Part shown: piece by piece, positions 46,101 through 54,325 of the stretch
How the letters are laid out: every line of letters starts with the position of its first letter
Position numbering within the stretch: position 1 is the stretch's first letter
Source: Frankia sp. AgB32
Lineage (GTDB): Bacteria > Actinomycetota > Actinomycetes > Frankiales > Frankiaceae
NCBI RefSeq assembly: GCF_023243045.1
Contig: NZ_JALKFX010000030.1
Coordinates: 1 to 64,000 of the forward strand
Reading direction: 5' to 3'
DNA length: 64,000 nucleotides
The notes under the pieces: model-generated
What the model saw: only the letters and a program-made list of their open reading frames with translations
What the model was told of the DNA's origin: nothing
Database searches by the model: none
Made by a program: the position numbers and the translations under genes

Positions 46101-46418
46101 CTGTCGCAGGGTTCGGAGGTCGGTGTCTTCGTCGTCGCGACGATGGATCCGAGCGCGGAGCGGCGCATCCACAGCGAATATCTCAACGAGTTCGGCCCGG
46201 TGCTCACCCGCTGGCAGCCGCACACCTACGACCATCGCATCCAGAGCCTGGTCGGGCGGCGGACCGACAGCCTGCGCGACGGTCAGGCGCTGCTGATCGA
46301 CGAGGACACCGAGGCGCGCCTGCGGCCGTACCAGATTCCACGGCCCGGCTGGCTGACGGAACTCGCCGCGCGACTGCCCGCCGGGGACGCGCCGTCCACC
46401 GAGCTGCCCACGGTCTGA
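43155..46418 (+). CDS. FtsK/SpoIIIE (EccC-like) ATPase with three tandem modules
   Basis: About 1087 residues with no clear membrane span. Residues 1-200 form a coiled coil. Three FtsK-like modules follow. The first (about 225-480) has a degenerate P-loop and VIDPRSLGGSVRTLAGL. The second (about 510-770) is complete: Walker A IAGTTGSGKST near 535, LIDLKGGVEF, Walker B LLIIDEYHVLF near 652, and LMASQTPSSPVQLGEGVPSQ. The third (about 820-1050) lacks Walker A (AIGDDEANVG). Only the middle module looks catalytic, unlike classical EccC, where the first is. GGAGGACCGAGG precedes the ATG. It likely recruits the WXG100-like protein. Confidence 0.88.
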   Translation: MDEPAPLIDRLDRLRGQIDAAQREATRATETADARLTAQRTKISAARSAEQRDNARWRDANVRPLVAQAHEALGSRVHLWERAEQQRHAPRRPPASMDTLDLPDTLDLLAEAANKLGSIWRSRRYWVAMAVAAVRRADQLIADSDAQAERQARLAGQQAVDDHHQAITAARRRWQAQFARLRAELAATVAELDEIDRPADTDWSDWRTPARPLGAVRLGDHTRQGFADEPIAVPALFRFPAATNLVIRTVRDNAEHTDAILGVICRLLAAVPPGQLRLTVIDPRSLGGSVRTLAGLNSDDVKLLDKPLTESIDIERRLAALVGRIMRVHGEMLGPNGLDTLTEYNDRVAARPEPYHLVVLFDFPSGFTTADSRIRVDQVMSNGPACGVYTVLAINDEDPDHQHHLELTADGRVLPGPAAFGPASAGAWGLELARPREGRWERSAALRTVVERVADAARDAGLVVVSVERMFALLPATARPEHGGVPGATTAISPQEPATWWQGDAGGLLVAPLGLYGLDDVQALRLGEDTWQHALIAGTTGSGKSTLLHTLIISAATVYSPDELELYLIDLKGGVEFSEYAVRRLPHARVVSMHSEREFGLETMQGLLAESRRRELLFAQHGVQDLADYRRAWDAAPADDPLRAEPRFARALLIIDEYHVLFEGDDHIARAARACLSSLVRQGRAFGIGTLMASQTPSSPVQLGEGVPSQMAVRIALRCPENISRRILAENNVAASLLTARGEAIYNPEYGQVGRDTTFQVAFQDRLARADALDRMSRLAHARGFTREPMVYDGHRPGDLTRDGVFEAHAGAEYRRAGRGPTDPVRVWLGEPMGLTAPVSVAFSASPRRSLLAIGDDEANVGVLVAVVTALAAAGLGRTAATADAVTVIDFTGAASHSRYPGVQAELEVLLPGLRRIAVRDAEEHLVALADEVRRRLADDAFPAGRAQDARFVLLNGLRPAQGLADSPRFRPAGLGMALDVLLSQGSEVGVFVVATMDPSAERRIHSEYLNEFGPVLTRWQPHTYDHRIQSLVGRRTDSLRDGQALLIDEDTEARLRPYQIPRPGWLTELAARLPAGDAPSTELPTV

Positions 46419-46502
46419 CCCGGTCCGGTCTGACCCGGTCCGTACGGTCTGACCCGGTCCGTACGGTCTGACCCGGTCCGTACGGTCTGACCCGGTCCGT
46501 GT
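46413..46502 (+). repeat. 19-base tandem repeats starting at the FtsK stop codon
   Basis: Units GTCTGACCCGGTCCGTACG: a short first copy (46413-46427), three full copies (46428-46484) and a divergent last copy to about 46502. The FtsK stop TGA (46416-46418) lies inside the first unit, so each copy duplicates the end of the gene. Confidence 0.85.
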
Positions 46503-46518
46503 GGCCGGTCGGCCGGCG

Positions 46519-47424
46519 TCAGGGCGGCGCGTCGACCGAGCGGATGGCGTCGGTGACGGCGGCGAGGGCGAGCAGGCGGACGAGGTCGACGTCGGCCTCG
46601 ACCTGCCCGGTCGCGGCGGCGACGAAGGCGTCGCCGTCCACCCGGGTGTGCGGCGGCATGATCGCCCGAGCCAGGCCGTCGTGGGCGCCCTGGGCGACGA
46701 TCAGGCAGCCGGCCTTGTCCAGGCGGGCGTTGGTGACGACGACGCCGATGGTCGTGTCACCCCGGCCGCCCGCGAGGGCCAGCGGGCGCCATGCGCGCGC
46801 CGCCGCGTCGAGGTCGGCCAGGCCGTCGCCGTGGTCGATGTCGCCGTGGGCGTTCACGGCGCACAGCGCGGCGACGGCGAGCGTGCCGACCCGGCGGACC
46901 GCGTGGCCGAGCCCACCGGGCCGAAGCGGCGTGCGGCCACGCCACTTTCCCGTGCGCGCCCCCGTCCCGGCGCCGACGGCCCCGCGCAGCGCCGGCCGCT
47001 CGCCGCCGAACGTCTCGCCGGCGAACGTCTCGCCGGCGAAGGCGGCGGCGGCGGCGAGGTAGCCGGACTCGGCGGTCGGCCGCGCGTCGGGATCGCCGAC
47101 CGCCAGGTCGAACAGGGCCAGCGCCGGGACGATCGGGACCGGCCCGGCGGCGGTGACCACCCCACGGCCGCGCTCGGCGAGATGGCGCATCACCCCGTCG
47201 GCGGCGGCCAGCCCGAACGCGGAACCGCCGGTGAGCAGCACGGCGTCGACAGCGGCGACCAGCATCCCCGGCGCGAGCACGTCGAGCTCCCGCGATGCCG
47301 GCGCCCCGCCGCGCACCTCCCCCGAGGCCACCGTCCCCGCCGGCAGCTCCACGACCGTGCAGCCGGTCAGCCCCACCGGATCGGTCCAGTGCCCGACCCG
47401 CACCCCGTCGACTCCGATCGTCAC
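46519..47424 (-). CDS. P1-family peptidase (DmpA/L-aminopeptidase-D-esterase type)
   Basis: A 301-residue autocatalytic hydrolase. The start is VTIGVDGVRVGHWTDPVGLTGC. The self-cleavage/nucleophile region is GRGDTTIGVVVTNARL, corresponding to the N-terminal Ser/Thr of the beta chain. LTGGSAFGLAAADGVMRHLAERG is conserved. Such enzymes cleave themselves into alpha and beta chains and remove N-terminal amino acids or amides. GTG at 47424 is the family start; longer frames are open. A short duplicated segment (AGETFAGETFGGE) lies near residue 140. Confidence 0.88.
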   Translation of the reverse strand: MTIGVDGVRVGHWTDPVGLTGCTVVELPAGTVASGEVRGGAPASRELDVLAPGMLVAAVDAVLLTGGSAFGLAAADGVMRHLAERGRGVVTAAGPVPIVPALALFDLAVGDPDARPTAESGYLAAAAAFAGETFAGETFGGERPALRGAVGAGTGARTGKWRGRTPLRPGGLGHAVRRVGTLAVAALCAVNAHGDIDHGDGLADLDAAARAWRPLALAGGRGDTTIGVVVTNARLDKAGCLIVAQGAHDGLARAIMPPHTRVDGDAFVAAATGQVEADVDLVRLLALAAVTDAIRSVDAPP

Positions 47425-47711
47425 GGCTTCGCCACACCGACGATCTCGTCGACCTGAACGCTGGAATGGATCGGACCCAGAACGCTCCACCAGCTCACGT
47501 CGGCCTCCTGGCTCGCGGCGCCCGATATGCCGTCGAACGCCTGGCCGTCCCAGTCTCCTCAGGCCGGCCACCCAGAGCCACCCGTCCACGGCGCCAGCCG
47601 ATCAGCCAATGTTGTCACCTCACGCAAACAGGACGTGATAATGTCATTAAGCGGCCATTTCGTAACTCTCTGAATAAAATCGGGGGAGAATAAAATGGGG
47701 GATCACGCCTG

Positions 47712-49046
47712 GTGCGTCATACCACTCGGCTGTTGACAGCGGCGACATCACTGCTGTTCCTGCTGGCTGCCTGCGGCAGCGGCTCCGGCCCGCTGATTCC
47801 CGATCTCCCCGCCACGAGCGCCAGCGCCGGGGGACCGGCGACGAAGACCCTGCCTCCGGCCCGGAACTACGACCCGCCGGTTCATTTCAGCCAGACGGGT
47901 GCGGTGCCGATGCCACCCGAGACCGGGCAGGGCCTCATCGGGCTCGACGGCAGTGCTCGGCGGCCCCTGCCGGTGGTGCTCGTCGGCACCCTCGCCTACA
48001 TCGCCGCCACCGACCGTCTCCTGGCAGTAGACACTCGTACCGGCCAGCAGCTCGACTCGCCGATCACCCCACGGTCAGGACAGAGCGAGCCCTACCAGCC
48101 CTCCGGATTCGTCGGTGACAATCCCGCGCAGCGGCCCCTGTCCACGACGGTTGGCGGCCACCGGCGGCTCTATACCGCCTTCGTCGTCGACATGCCGGGC
48201 AGCGGCACGACACCAAAGCAGCCCGCTCTCGAGCTCGTCGGGGTCGAGGTGCCAGGCCTGCGTGCTGCCGCACGCGCGGTGGTGCCACTGGAGAAGTGGG
48301 TCAGCGAGCCGCCTTACGGGGTGGTGGCAGCGCCAGTGTTCAGCGACGAGCACACCGTCGTCGTCCGTGTCACCGACGACTCATCCGACGCCACGACTTA
48401 CGCCATCGACGCGACCAGCGGAAAGGTCCTCTGGAAGCAGGACGACTTCGCCGCGCGTGCCGTCGTCGGCTCCACCGTCGTCGGCGAACTCCCGGGCGAG
48501 TCCTATCCGGCGAAGACCTCCGGACTGTCGCTTTCCGACGGCAGCATCCGCTGGACGAAATCCGACGAAGCCCGCTCGGTGACGATCCTTCCCGGTGGTC
48601 CCACGACTGTGGTCGCCTACGGCGAGACCGCGGGACGGGCGAACTTTCTCAATCTCATCGACCCGGCGACCGGTGCGGTCCTCGACAGCAGCAGCGGCGC
48701 CGTCTCCGACGTCACCTGCGAGTACGACGGCACGTCCGTGACCGTGTGTTCGCAGCCGGCCGTATACGGCGATGCGTGGGCCGCGGCCTTCGACGCCACC
48801 ACACACGCGTGGCTGTGGAGCCTTCCGGACGACAAGGCGAACCGGGTGGCACCCACCGTCACCACCGTGTGGCACGGCGCAGTCTACGGATACACCAGGA
48901 GCGGACCGGTCATTCTCGACGCGCGAACAGGAGCGGACCGCGCCACCGCGCCAGGGACCGCTCCCTTTGTCGTCGATGGCGATGTCGGTATCGCGGACAC
49001 CCCGGACACGTCCGGGGTCCTTGCCGCCTACCCCGCCGACGGCTGA
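47712..49046 (+). CDS. Lipoprotein with PQQ-like beta-propeller repeats
   Basis: A 444-residue exported protein. The signal peptide ends in a lipobox (LLFLLAACGSG). Repeats such as LAYIAATDRLLAVDTRTGQQL and TYAIDATSGKVLWKQDDF are beta-propeller blades with the PQQ/YVTN-like WxxD pattern. It probably binds an extracellular partner or ligand; enzymatic function is not shown. GTG start with GGGGGAT upstream. A 13-codon frame (MGDHAWCVIPLGC) begins at 47695 with GGGGGAG upstream and overlaps this start. No operon partner is evident. Confidence 0.8.
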   Translation: MRHTTRLLTAATSLLFLLAACGSGSGPLIPDLPATSASAGGPATKTLPPARNYDPPVHFSQTGAVPMPPETGQGLIGLDGSARRPLPVVLVGTLAYIAATDRLLAVDTRTGQQLDSPITPRSGQSEPYQPSGFVGDNPAQRPLSTTVGGHRRLYTAFVVDMPGSGTTPKQPALELVGVEVPGLRAAARAVVPLEKWVSEPPYGVVAAPVFSDEHTVVVRVTDDSSDATTYAIDATSGKVLWKQDDFAARAVVGSTVVGELPGESYPAKTSGLSLSDGSIRWTKSDEARSVTILPGGPTTVVAYGETAGRANFLNLIDPATGAVLDSSSGAVSDVTCEYDGTSVTVCSQPAVYGDAWAAAFDATTHAWLWSLPDDKANRVAPTVTTVWHGAVYGYTRSGPVILDARTGADRATAPGTAPFVVDGDVGIADTPDTSGVLAAYPADG

Positions 49047-49197
49047 CGGTCCGCCGGGACGTACTGCGGATCCCGGAACATGGGCAGCCGTGCCTTTCGG
49101 TTGTGGCAAGGGGTGCTGAACGCCTTCCGGGGGCATCGCACGGTGGACGGGGACGGCCGGTGCCGCAGGGGCACGGCGCCCGGACGCGGGAGGCTCC

Positions 49198-49891
49198 ATG
49201 CGGATTGGTGTGCACGGTCTGAACATGGGCGTGGCGGCGACCGGGGCGGACACCGCCGCGTTGGCGCGCCGGGCGGAACAGCTCGGGTATGACTCGTGGT
49301 GGACCGGTGACCACGTCGTCGTACCGACGCCGACCGGGCCGGCGTCGGCGACGGATCCCGTCGAGTCGATTCTCGATCCGATTGTCGACCTGGCCTATGT
49401 GGCCGCGTCGACCGAACGGCTGGAACTGGGCACCGGCATTCTTGTTCTCCCGTTGCGCAATCCGCTGGTTCTCGCGAAGCAGGCGGCGAGCCTGGACGTG
49501 CTCAGCGGTGGCCGGCTGCTGCTCGGGGTCGGCGCCGGCTGGCTGGAACCGGAGATGCGCGCCATCGGCATCGACCCGTCCGGCCGTGGTGCCCGCGTCG
49601 ACGAGTACCTCGACGCGATGACGTCGTTGTGGACCGATCCGGCGCCGGAATACCACGGGAAGTACGTGGACTTCGCCGGCGTGGTGTCCCGCGCGGGACG
49701 TCGAGCGGCCCGCCAGGCTGGGCCGCCTGGAGATCACCTACATGTTTCCCGACCCCGCCGAGGTGAGCGTCGAGACGACGCGTGCGGTCGCCGACCTCGG
49801 TGTGGACCGCTTTCTGCTGTTCGGGCTGCCGCTCGGCACCGCGGCCGCGGCCGGGGAGTTCCTCGAACGCCACGCGGACCTTCCCCGCTGA
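49198..49891 (+). pseudogene. F420-dependent LLM-class oxidoreductase, internal deletion and frameshift
   Basis: The first frame matches LLM-class F420 oxidoreductases: MRIGVHGLNMGVAATGADTA, YDSWWTGDHVVVP and GTGILVLPLRNPLVLAKQAA, as far as YVDFAGVV near residue 163. The frame then shifts at 49686-49699; the next frame resumes with ARDVERPARLGRLEIT and later VADLGVDRFLLFGLPL, ending at 49891. The conserved segment expected between these parts (roughly 50-65 residues) is missing. A perfect palindrome GTCCCGCGCGGGAC sits at the junction. The product cannot be functional. Confidence 0.8.
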
Positions 49892-50037
49892 CGGCCGCGC
49901 CGGCCGCGCCGGCGGCGCCGGGCTGGGCCGGCGCCGCCGGAGACTTGCGAAAGCGAATACGGAGCATCGATCGGATTGGTACGGTCGGCCGGCACCTGGA
50001 GGTATTCGGTCCGCCATCCTGATGGAGCAGACGCCTC

Positions 50038-50511
50038 GTGAGCCTGAGCAAACGTGCCCGGCAGTTCCAGGAATTCCTTGAACAACGCGGTCTGGGGTTG
50101 ACGGTCACCGAGCTGCCGGACTCCACGCACACGGCGGACGAGGCCGCGCGGGCCCTCGGCTGCCTGAAGGGGCAGATCGTCAAGTCCCTGGTCTTTCGGA
50201 ACACGGCGACCGACGCGCCCGTCGTCGTGCTCGCCAGCGGATCGAACCGGGTGGACGTGGCGCGGGTCGGCGCGGCCCTGGGCCATCCGATCGCCATGGC
50301 GGACGTCGCGTTCGTGCGGCGGGTGACCGGTTTCCCGATCGGCGGCGTTCCGCCGCTGGGTCACCGGGAGTCGTCCGACCTGTTCGTCGACGAGGACCTG
50401 CTCGACTTCGACGAGGTATGGGCCGCCGCCGGCACCCCGCACGCGGTCTTCCGCATCCCCGGGAAGATCACCGAGATCCTGCCCGAGCACACGGTCCTCA
50501 CCATCGCCTGA
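50038..50511 (+). CDS. YbaK/EbsC-family aminoacyl-tRNA deacylase
   Basis: A 157-residue protein of the YbaK family, which edits mischarged tRNA such as Cys-tRNA(Pro). It contains GCLKGQIVKSLVFR (conserved catalytic Lys region), VVLASGSNRVDV, and FPIGGVPPLGHRE, a family-typical loop, near residue 100. GTG start. It is convergent with the HxlR remnant. Given the Cys-sensing leaders later in the window, a link to cysteine metabolism is possible but not shown. Confidence 0.9.
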   Translation: MSLSKRARQFQEFLEQRGLGLTVTELPDSTHTADEAARALGCLKGQIVKSLVFRNTATDAPVVVLASGSNRVDVARVGAALGHPIAMADVAFVRRVTGFPIGGVPPLGHRESSDLFVDEDLLDFDEVWAAAGTPHAVFRIPGKITEILPEHTVLTIA

Positions 50512-50518
50512 GCGTCGC

Positions 50519-50811
50519 TCAGGCCGGCGGCGCCGGGTCGGCCGAAACCTGACCGGCGCGGCGGTCGTCGGCGTCGCGGGCCGCCTCGACCTCGTCGACG
50601 TGGGCGTAGCCCACCGGCGCAGCCCGGAGATCTGCGCGGACAGCGTGCGCCCGAGCGGGGTCAGCGCGTAGTCCGCACAAGGTGGGACGGCGGCGTGCAC
50701 GGTCCGCTCGACGAGCCCGTCGCGCGCCAGGGCGCGCACGGTCCGGGTGAGCATCTTCTGGCTGACGCCGCCCACCGCGCGGCGCAGCTCCTGGTGGCCG
50801 ACCACGCCGGG
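50519..50811 (-). pseudogene. HxlR-family regulator remnant, headless and frameshifted
   Basis: The frame GHQELRRAVGGVSQKMLTRT, then VRALARDGLVERTV, and DYALTPLGRTL is a good match to the HxlR winged helix. The N-terminal 50-60 residues, including the conserved Cys and start, are missing. Near 50590 the frame shifts by one base: after GLRRWA the other frame reads YAHVDEVEAARDADDRRAGQ to a stop at 50519. Confidence 0.7.
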
Positions 50812-50857
50812 CTCCCGCTCGGCACGGTCGTCTGAACGTCGTCACGGACCCCGCGTC

Positions 50858-51715
50858 TCAGGGTTTGCGGCCGACGGCGGCGTAGTTGCTGACCAGGGCG
50901 TCGGTGAGGTCCGGCGGCACGGCGTCGTCGGGCCGCCACCGGTGCGCGACGGTGACGCCCGGTTCGACGAGGTCCAGCCCGGCGAAGAAACGGCCGAACT
51001 CGTCGCGGTCGCGGGACTGCAGATGGATGCCCCGCGCCCGGTAGGCCTCGTACAGGCGGCGTGCGCCCGGGTCGAAGTCCGCGGTGCCGTGGGTGGCGAC
51101 GAGGTAGCTGCCGGCCGGCACCGCGTCGAGGAGCCGGCCGACGATGTCGTAGGGCTGGTCGTCCGCGCTGAGGAAGTGCAGCACGGCGACCAGCGAGATG
51201 GCCACGGGACGGGTGAGGTCGAGGGCCCCGCGCAGGGCCGGCGCGGTCAGGATGCGCTCGACGTCGCGGATGTCGGCGTCGAGGTAGGCGGTGTGCCCGC
51301 GCGCGTCGCCGGTGAGCAGCGCGCGGGCGTGGGCGAGCACGATGGGGTCGTTGTCGGCGTAGACGACCGTGCTGTCGGCGGCGACGCTCTGGGCGACCTC
51401 GTGCAGGTTCGGCGAGGTGGGGATGCCGGTGCCGATGTCGAGGAACTGGCGGATGCCGAGTTCGCCGGCCAGGTGACGGGTGGCGCGGACCATGAAGGCA
51501 CGGTTCTGCTGGGAGACCAGGCGCGCGTTCGGGAAGACCGTCAGCGCCCGTTCGGCCGCCTCCCGGTCGGCGGGGAAGTGGTCCTTCCCGCCGAGGTAGT
51601 AGTCGTACATCCGGGCCGAATGCGCCTGGTCGGTTTTCAGATCCACCGGTACGGGCCGCGCGGCGAGGGACTTCCACCACTGACCTGACGGCTGCTCTCC
51701 GATGGAACTCGTCAC
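50858..51715 (-). CDS. SAM-dependent methyltransferase, DUF574 family
   Basis: A 285-residue protein of the actinobacterial DUF574 (Methyltransf_19) family. The N terminus has AHSARMYDYYLGGKDHFPAD. The SAM-binding motif is FLDIGTGIPTSPNLHEVAQ near residue 95, followed by YADNDPIVLAHARALL. The substrate is unknown. Members of this family are very numerous in actinomycetes. It is monocistronic as seen here. Confidence 0.9.
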   Translation of the reverse strand: MTSSIGEQPSGQWWKSLAARPVPVDLKTDQAHSARMYDYYLGGKDHFPADREAAERALTVFPNARLVSQQNRAFMVRATRHLAGELGIRQFLDIGTGIPTSPNLHEVAQSVAADSTVVYADNDPIVLAHARALLTGDARGHTAYLDADIRDVERILTAPALRGALDLTRPVAISLVAVLHFLSADDQPYDIVGRLLDAVPAGSYLVATHGTADFDPGARRLYEAYRARGIHLQSRDRDEFGRFFAGLDLVEPGVTVAHRWRPDDAVPPDLTDALVSNYAAVGRKP

Positions 51716-51774
51716 CCTGTTCAGCCCCCTCTTTCGACTATCAACCGGGTGAGCCTATCTATTCGGTTTTGCCG

Positions 51775-53031
51775 TCAGGCGGACTGGCGCTCCGCGTAGA
51801 GGCGTGCCCACTCCTTGCGGGAGCGGATGGCGGTGTCCACATCGGTCGCGGTGGCCCGCAGGGCACCGACCGTCGCCTGGGACTTCGGCAGCTCGACGAA
51901 CGGGTCCCAGCCGAAGAACCGGCAGGCGTTCCGCCAGGTGATCTTGTCGATCTCCGCGTCGGTGGCGCCGGCGTTCGTCAGCTCGTTGTGGACGAACTCC
52001 GGGGCCGTCGGCCAGATCGAGTCCGAATGCGGGTAGTCGCACTCCCACGCGATGTTGTCGATGCCGATCTCCCGGCGCAGCCGTAGCGACGTCGGGTCGG
52101 TGACGTAGCAGGCCAGGGCGTGCTCCCGGAACACCTCGCTCGGCAGCTTGCCGCCGAAGTCCCGGCGCAGCCAGCGCTGGTTCGTGTAATGCCGGTCGCA
52201 GCGGTCCAGGTAGAACGGAATCCAGCCGATCCCGCCCTCCGAGAAGGCGAACTTGAGATGCGGGTAGGTGCGCATCGCCGGGCCCCACAGCAGGTCCTGC
52301 GCGCTCAGCGAGGAGACCTGGGTAGCAAGGATGATCATGTTGTCGATCGGCGCGTCCGGCGCGAGCTTCAGCGCGCCGAATCCGGTGCCGATGTGCAGGC
52401 ACATCACCATCCCGTGGTCGGACAGCGCCTGGAAGACCGGGCCCCAGAAATCCAGGTCGTGGTAGCTCGGCAGCCCCTCCAGGTACGGAAGCTCGGGCAG
52501 GGTGACCGCCCGGCAGCCCTTCGCCGCGACCCGGCGGATCTCGTTGACCATGAGCTGCGGATCCCAGGTCGGCAGCAGCGCCAGCGGGATGAACCGGCCC
52601 GGGTGGGCGCCCGCCCACTCGTCGATGTGCCAGTTGTTGTACGCCTGGATCATGACGACGGTGGTGTCGGTCTTGTAGTGGTTGAGATGGCCCGCGCTGA
52701 ACCCGGCGAACGTCGGGAAGCACATCGAGGCGAGAATGCCGTTGCGGTCCATGTCGCGGACCCGGTCGTGGACGTCGTACGCCCCAGGCCGCATCTCGGC
52801 GAACCCGGCCGGCTCGAACCCCCACTCCTCCGCCGGCCAGGACACCACCGCGTTCAGCCCGCTGACGCCGGTCACCCGGCCCTGGTAGATCCACTCGTCG
52901 ATGCCCTGGTCGTTGGTGACGACATGCGGGGCCTGGTCGGCCAGCCGCGCCGGGACGTGGTTGCGGAACATGTCGGGCGGCTCGACCACGTGGTCGTCGA
53001 TGCTCACCAGCACCATGTCGTCGATGTTCAT
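51775..53031 (-). CDS. Amidohydrolase-family metal-dependent hydrolase/decarboxylase
   Basis: A 418-residue TIM-barrel enzyme of the amidohydrolase-2 family (ACMSD / 2-amino-3-carboxymuconate decarboxylase-like). The first metal pair is SIDDHVVEPPDMF (D and H). Further ligands are in CLHIGTGFG, FSEGGIGWIPFYLDR and ECDYPHSDSIWP. ATG at 53031 has GAGGAG ideally placed; GTG at 53037 is an alternative. It is divergent from the AraC-family gene, which may control it. Substrate unknown. Confidence 0.88.
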   Translation of the reverse strand: MNIDDMVLVSIDDHVVEPPDMFRNHVPARLADQAPHVVTNDQGIDEWIYQGRVTGVSGLNAVVSWPAEEWGFEPAGFAEMRPGAYDVHDRVRDMDRNGILASMCFPTFAGFSAGHLNHYKTDTTVVMIQAYNNWHIDEWAGAHPGRFIPLALLPTWDPQLMVNEIRRVAAKGCRAVTLPELPYLEGLPSYHDLDFWGPVFQALSDHGMVMCLHIGTGFGALKLAPDAPIDNMIILATQVSSLSAQDLLWGPAMRTYPHLKFAFSEGGIGWIPFYLDRCDRHYTNQRWLRRDFGGKLPSEVFREHALACYVTDPTSLRLRREIGIDNIAWECDYPHSDSIWPTAPEFVHNELTNAGATDAEIDKITWRNACRFFGWDPFVELPKSQATVGALRATATDVDTAIRSRKEWARLYAERQSA

Positions 53032-53120
53032 CGCCACTCCTCGTTCGTCGTCTCTCGTCGCGGCCGGCGCGCCGTGGATCCGCGTAATACGCCGCTAACT
53101 CCGTTGTACGCTGACGAGAT

Positions 53121-54149
53121 ATGACCGTCTCCGCAGCTCCGGCCAGAAACCATGCACGAACGGCCACGCGTGGACCTGCCGCGGCCGGTCCGGCCGGCCC
53201 CGAACCGGTCCGGCCCGCACCAGGCCGCACCGAACCCGTCCGGCATGGCCTGGTCGACATGCGCCAGGGCGGCCACGGCCTCGGCGGCAGCTACCTGTTC
53301 GAGGGCAGCGACCTGGTCACCGGCTGGCACTCGCACGACCTGCACCAGATCGAGTACGCCGTCAACGGCGTGATCGAGGTCGAGACGGCGGCCGCCCACT
53401 ACCTGCTGCCGCCCCAGCAGGCCGCCTGGATCCCGGCCGGCCTGGAGCACACCACGACGATGAAGGCCGCCGTGCGCTCGATCGCCGTGCTGTTCGACCC
53501 CGCGCTCATCGCGCAGCCCGGCGACCGGGCCCGCATCCTCGCCGTGCCGCCACTGATCCGCGAGATGATGATCTACGCCCAGCGCTGGCCGATCGTCGGC
53601 GCGCGGGCCGACCCGATGGCCGACGGCTTCTTCCGCGCCCTCGGCGGCCTCGTCGCCGAGGCCCTCGACCACGAGGCCCCGCTCAGCCTGCCCACCGCCA
53701 CCGACCCGATCGTCGCCGCCGCCGCCGCGTACACCCGGGAGCACCTCGCCACGGTCACCGCGGACGAGGTCGCGCGGGCCGTCGGGGTCTCCGAGCGCAC
53801 GCTGCGCCGCCAGTTCCGCGCCTCGCTCGGCGTCTCCTGGCGCTCCTATCTGCTGCGGGCCCGGCTGCTGCGCGCCATGGCGCTGCTCGCCGAGCCCGGG
53901 CCGACGGTCCTCGACGTGTCCACCGCGGTCGGGTTCGACAGCGCCAGCGCCTTCGCCCGGGCCTTCGCCGAACGCTGCGGCGAGAGCCCGTCGGCCTACC
54001 GACGCCGGGCGGCCGCACAGCCGCAGCCGCCCGGACCGCCGCCGCCAGCCGGCCGCGTGATCCCCACCGCGCCCTCCGGCCGACCCGACGCGTCGGGCTG
54101 GGCCGCCGCGGGCCTCACCCCGCCGGACGGCACGCCCGGCCCGGGGTAG
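53121..54149 (+). CDS. AraC-family transcriptional regulator with cupin domain
   Basis: A 342-residue regulator. After a Pro/Ala-rich N terminus, a cupin-like sensor domain (residues 45-180) has VTGWHSHDLHQIEYAVNG. The HTH_18 domain (about 200-295) has VTADEVARAVGVSERTLRRQ and VLDVSTAVGFDSASAFARAF. The C terminus is low complexity. It is divergent from the amidohydrolase gene with about 90 bases between, so it probably regulates that gene. Confidence 0.9.
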   Translation: MTVSAAPARNHARTATRGPAAAGPAGPEPVRPAPGRTEPVRHGLVDMRQGGHGLGGSYLFEGSDLVTGWHSHDLHQIEYAVNGVIEVETAAAHYLLPPQQAAWIPAGLEHTTTMKAAVRSIAVLFDPALIAQPGDRARILAVPPLIREMMIYAQRWPIVGARADPMADGFFRALGGLVAEALDHEAPLSLPTATDPIVAAAAAYTREHLATVTADEVARAVGVSERTLRRQFRASLGVSWRSYLLRARLLRAMALLAEPGPTVLDVSTAVGFDSASAFARAFAERCGESPSAYRRRAAAQPQPPGPPPPAGRVIPTAPSGRPDASGWAAAGLTPPDGTPGPG

Positions 54150-54325
54150 GCCCACCCGACGAAGGCCTGGCAGCGCGCCATGGTGGGCCTAAGCCCCCTG
54201 TCGCACAGCGGATTCAGGCGGCTCGTCGCGAAGCCGGCGCTCGCCGAGGCTGAGAGCCATGACCGAGACCTCCACCGCGACACCGGCCCGCCCCTTCGCC
54301 GGCACCGAGCCGTCCACGCGGACCA

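Noticed and set aside
46413-46502. Tandem 19-base repeats as a CRISPR array or iteron origin
   Set aside because: No spacers, and no replication gene nearby; they are direct tandem copies of the gene end.
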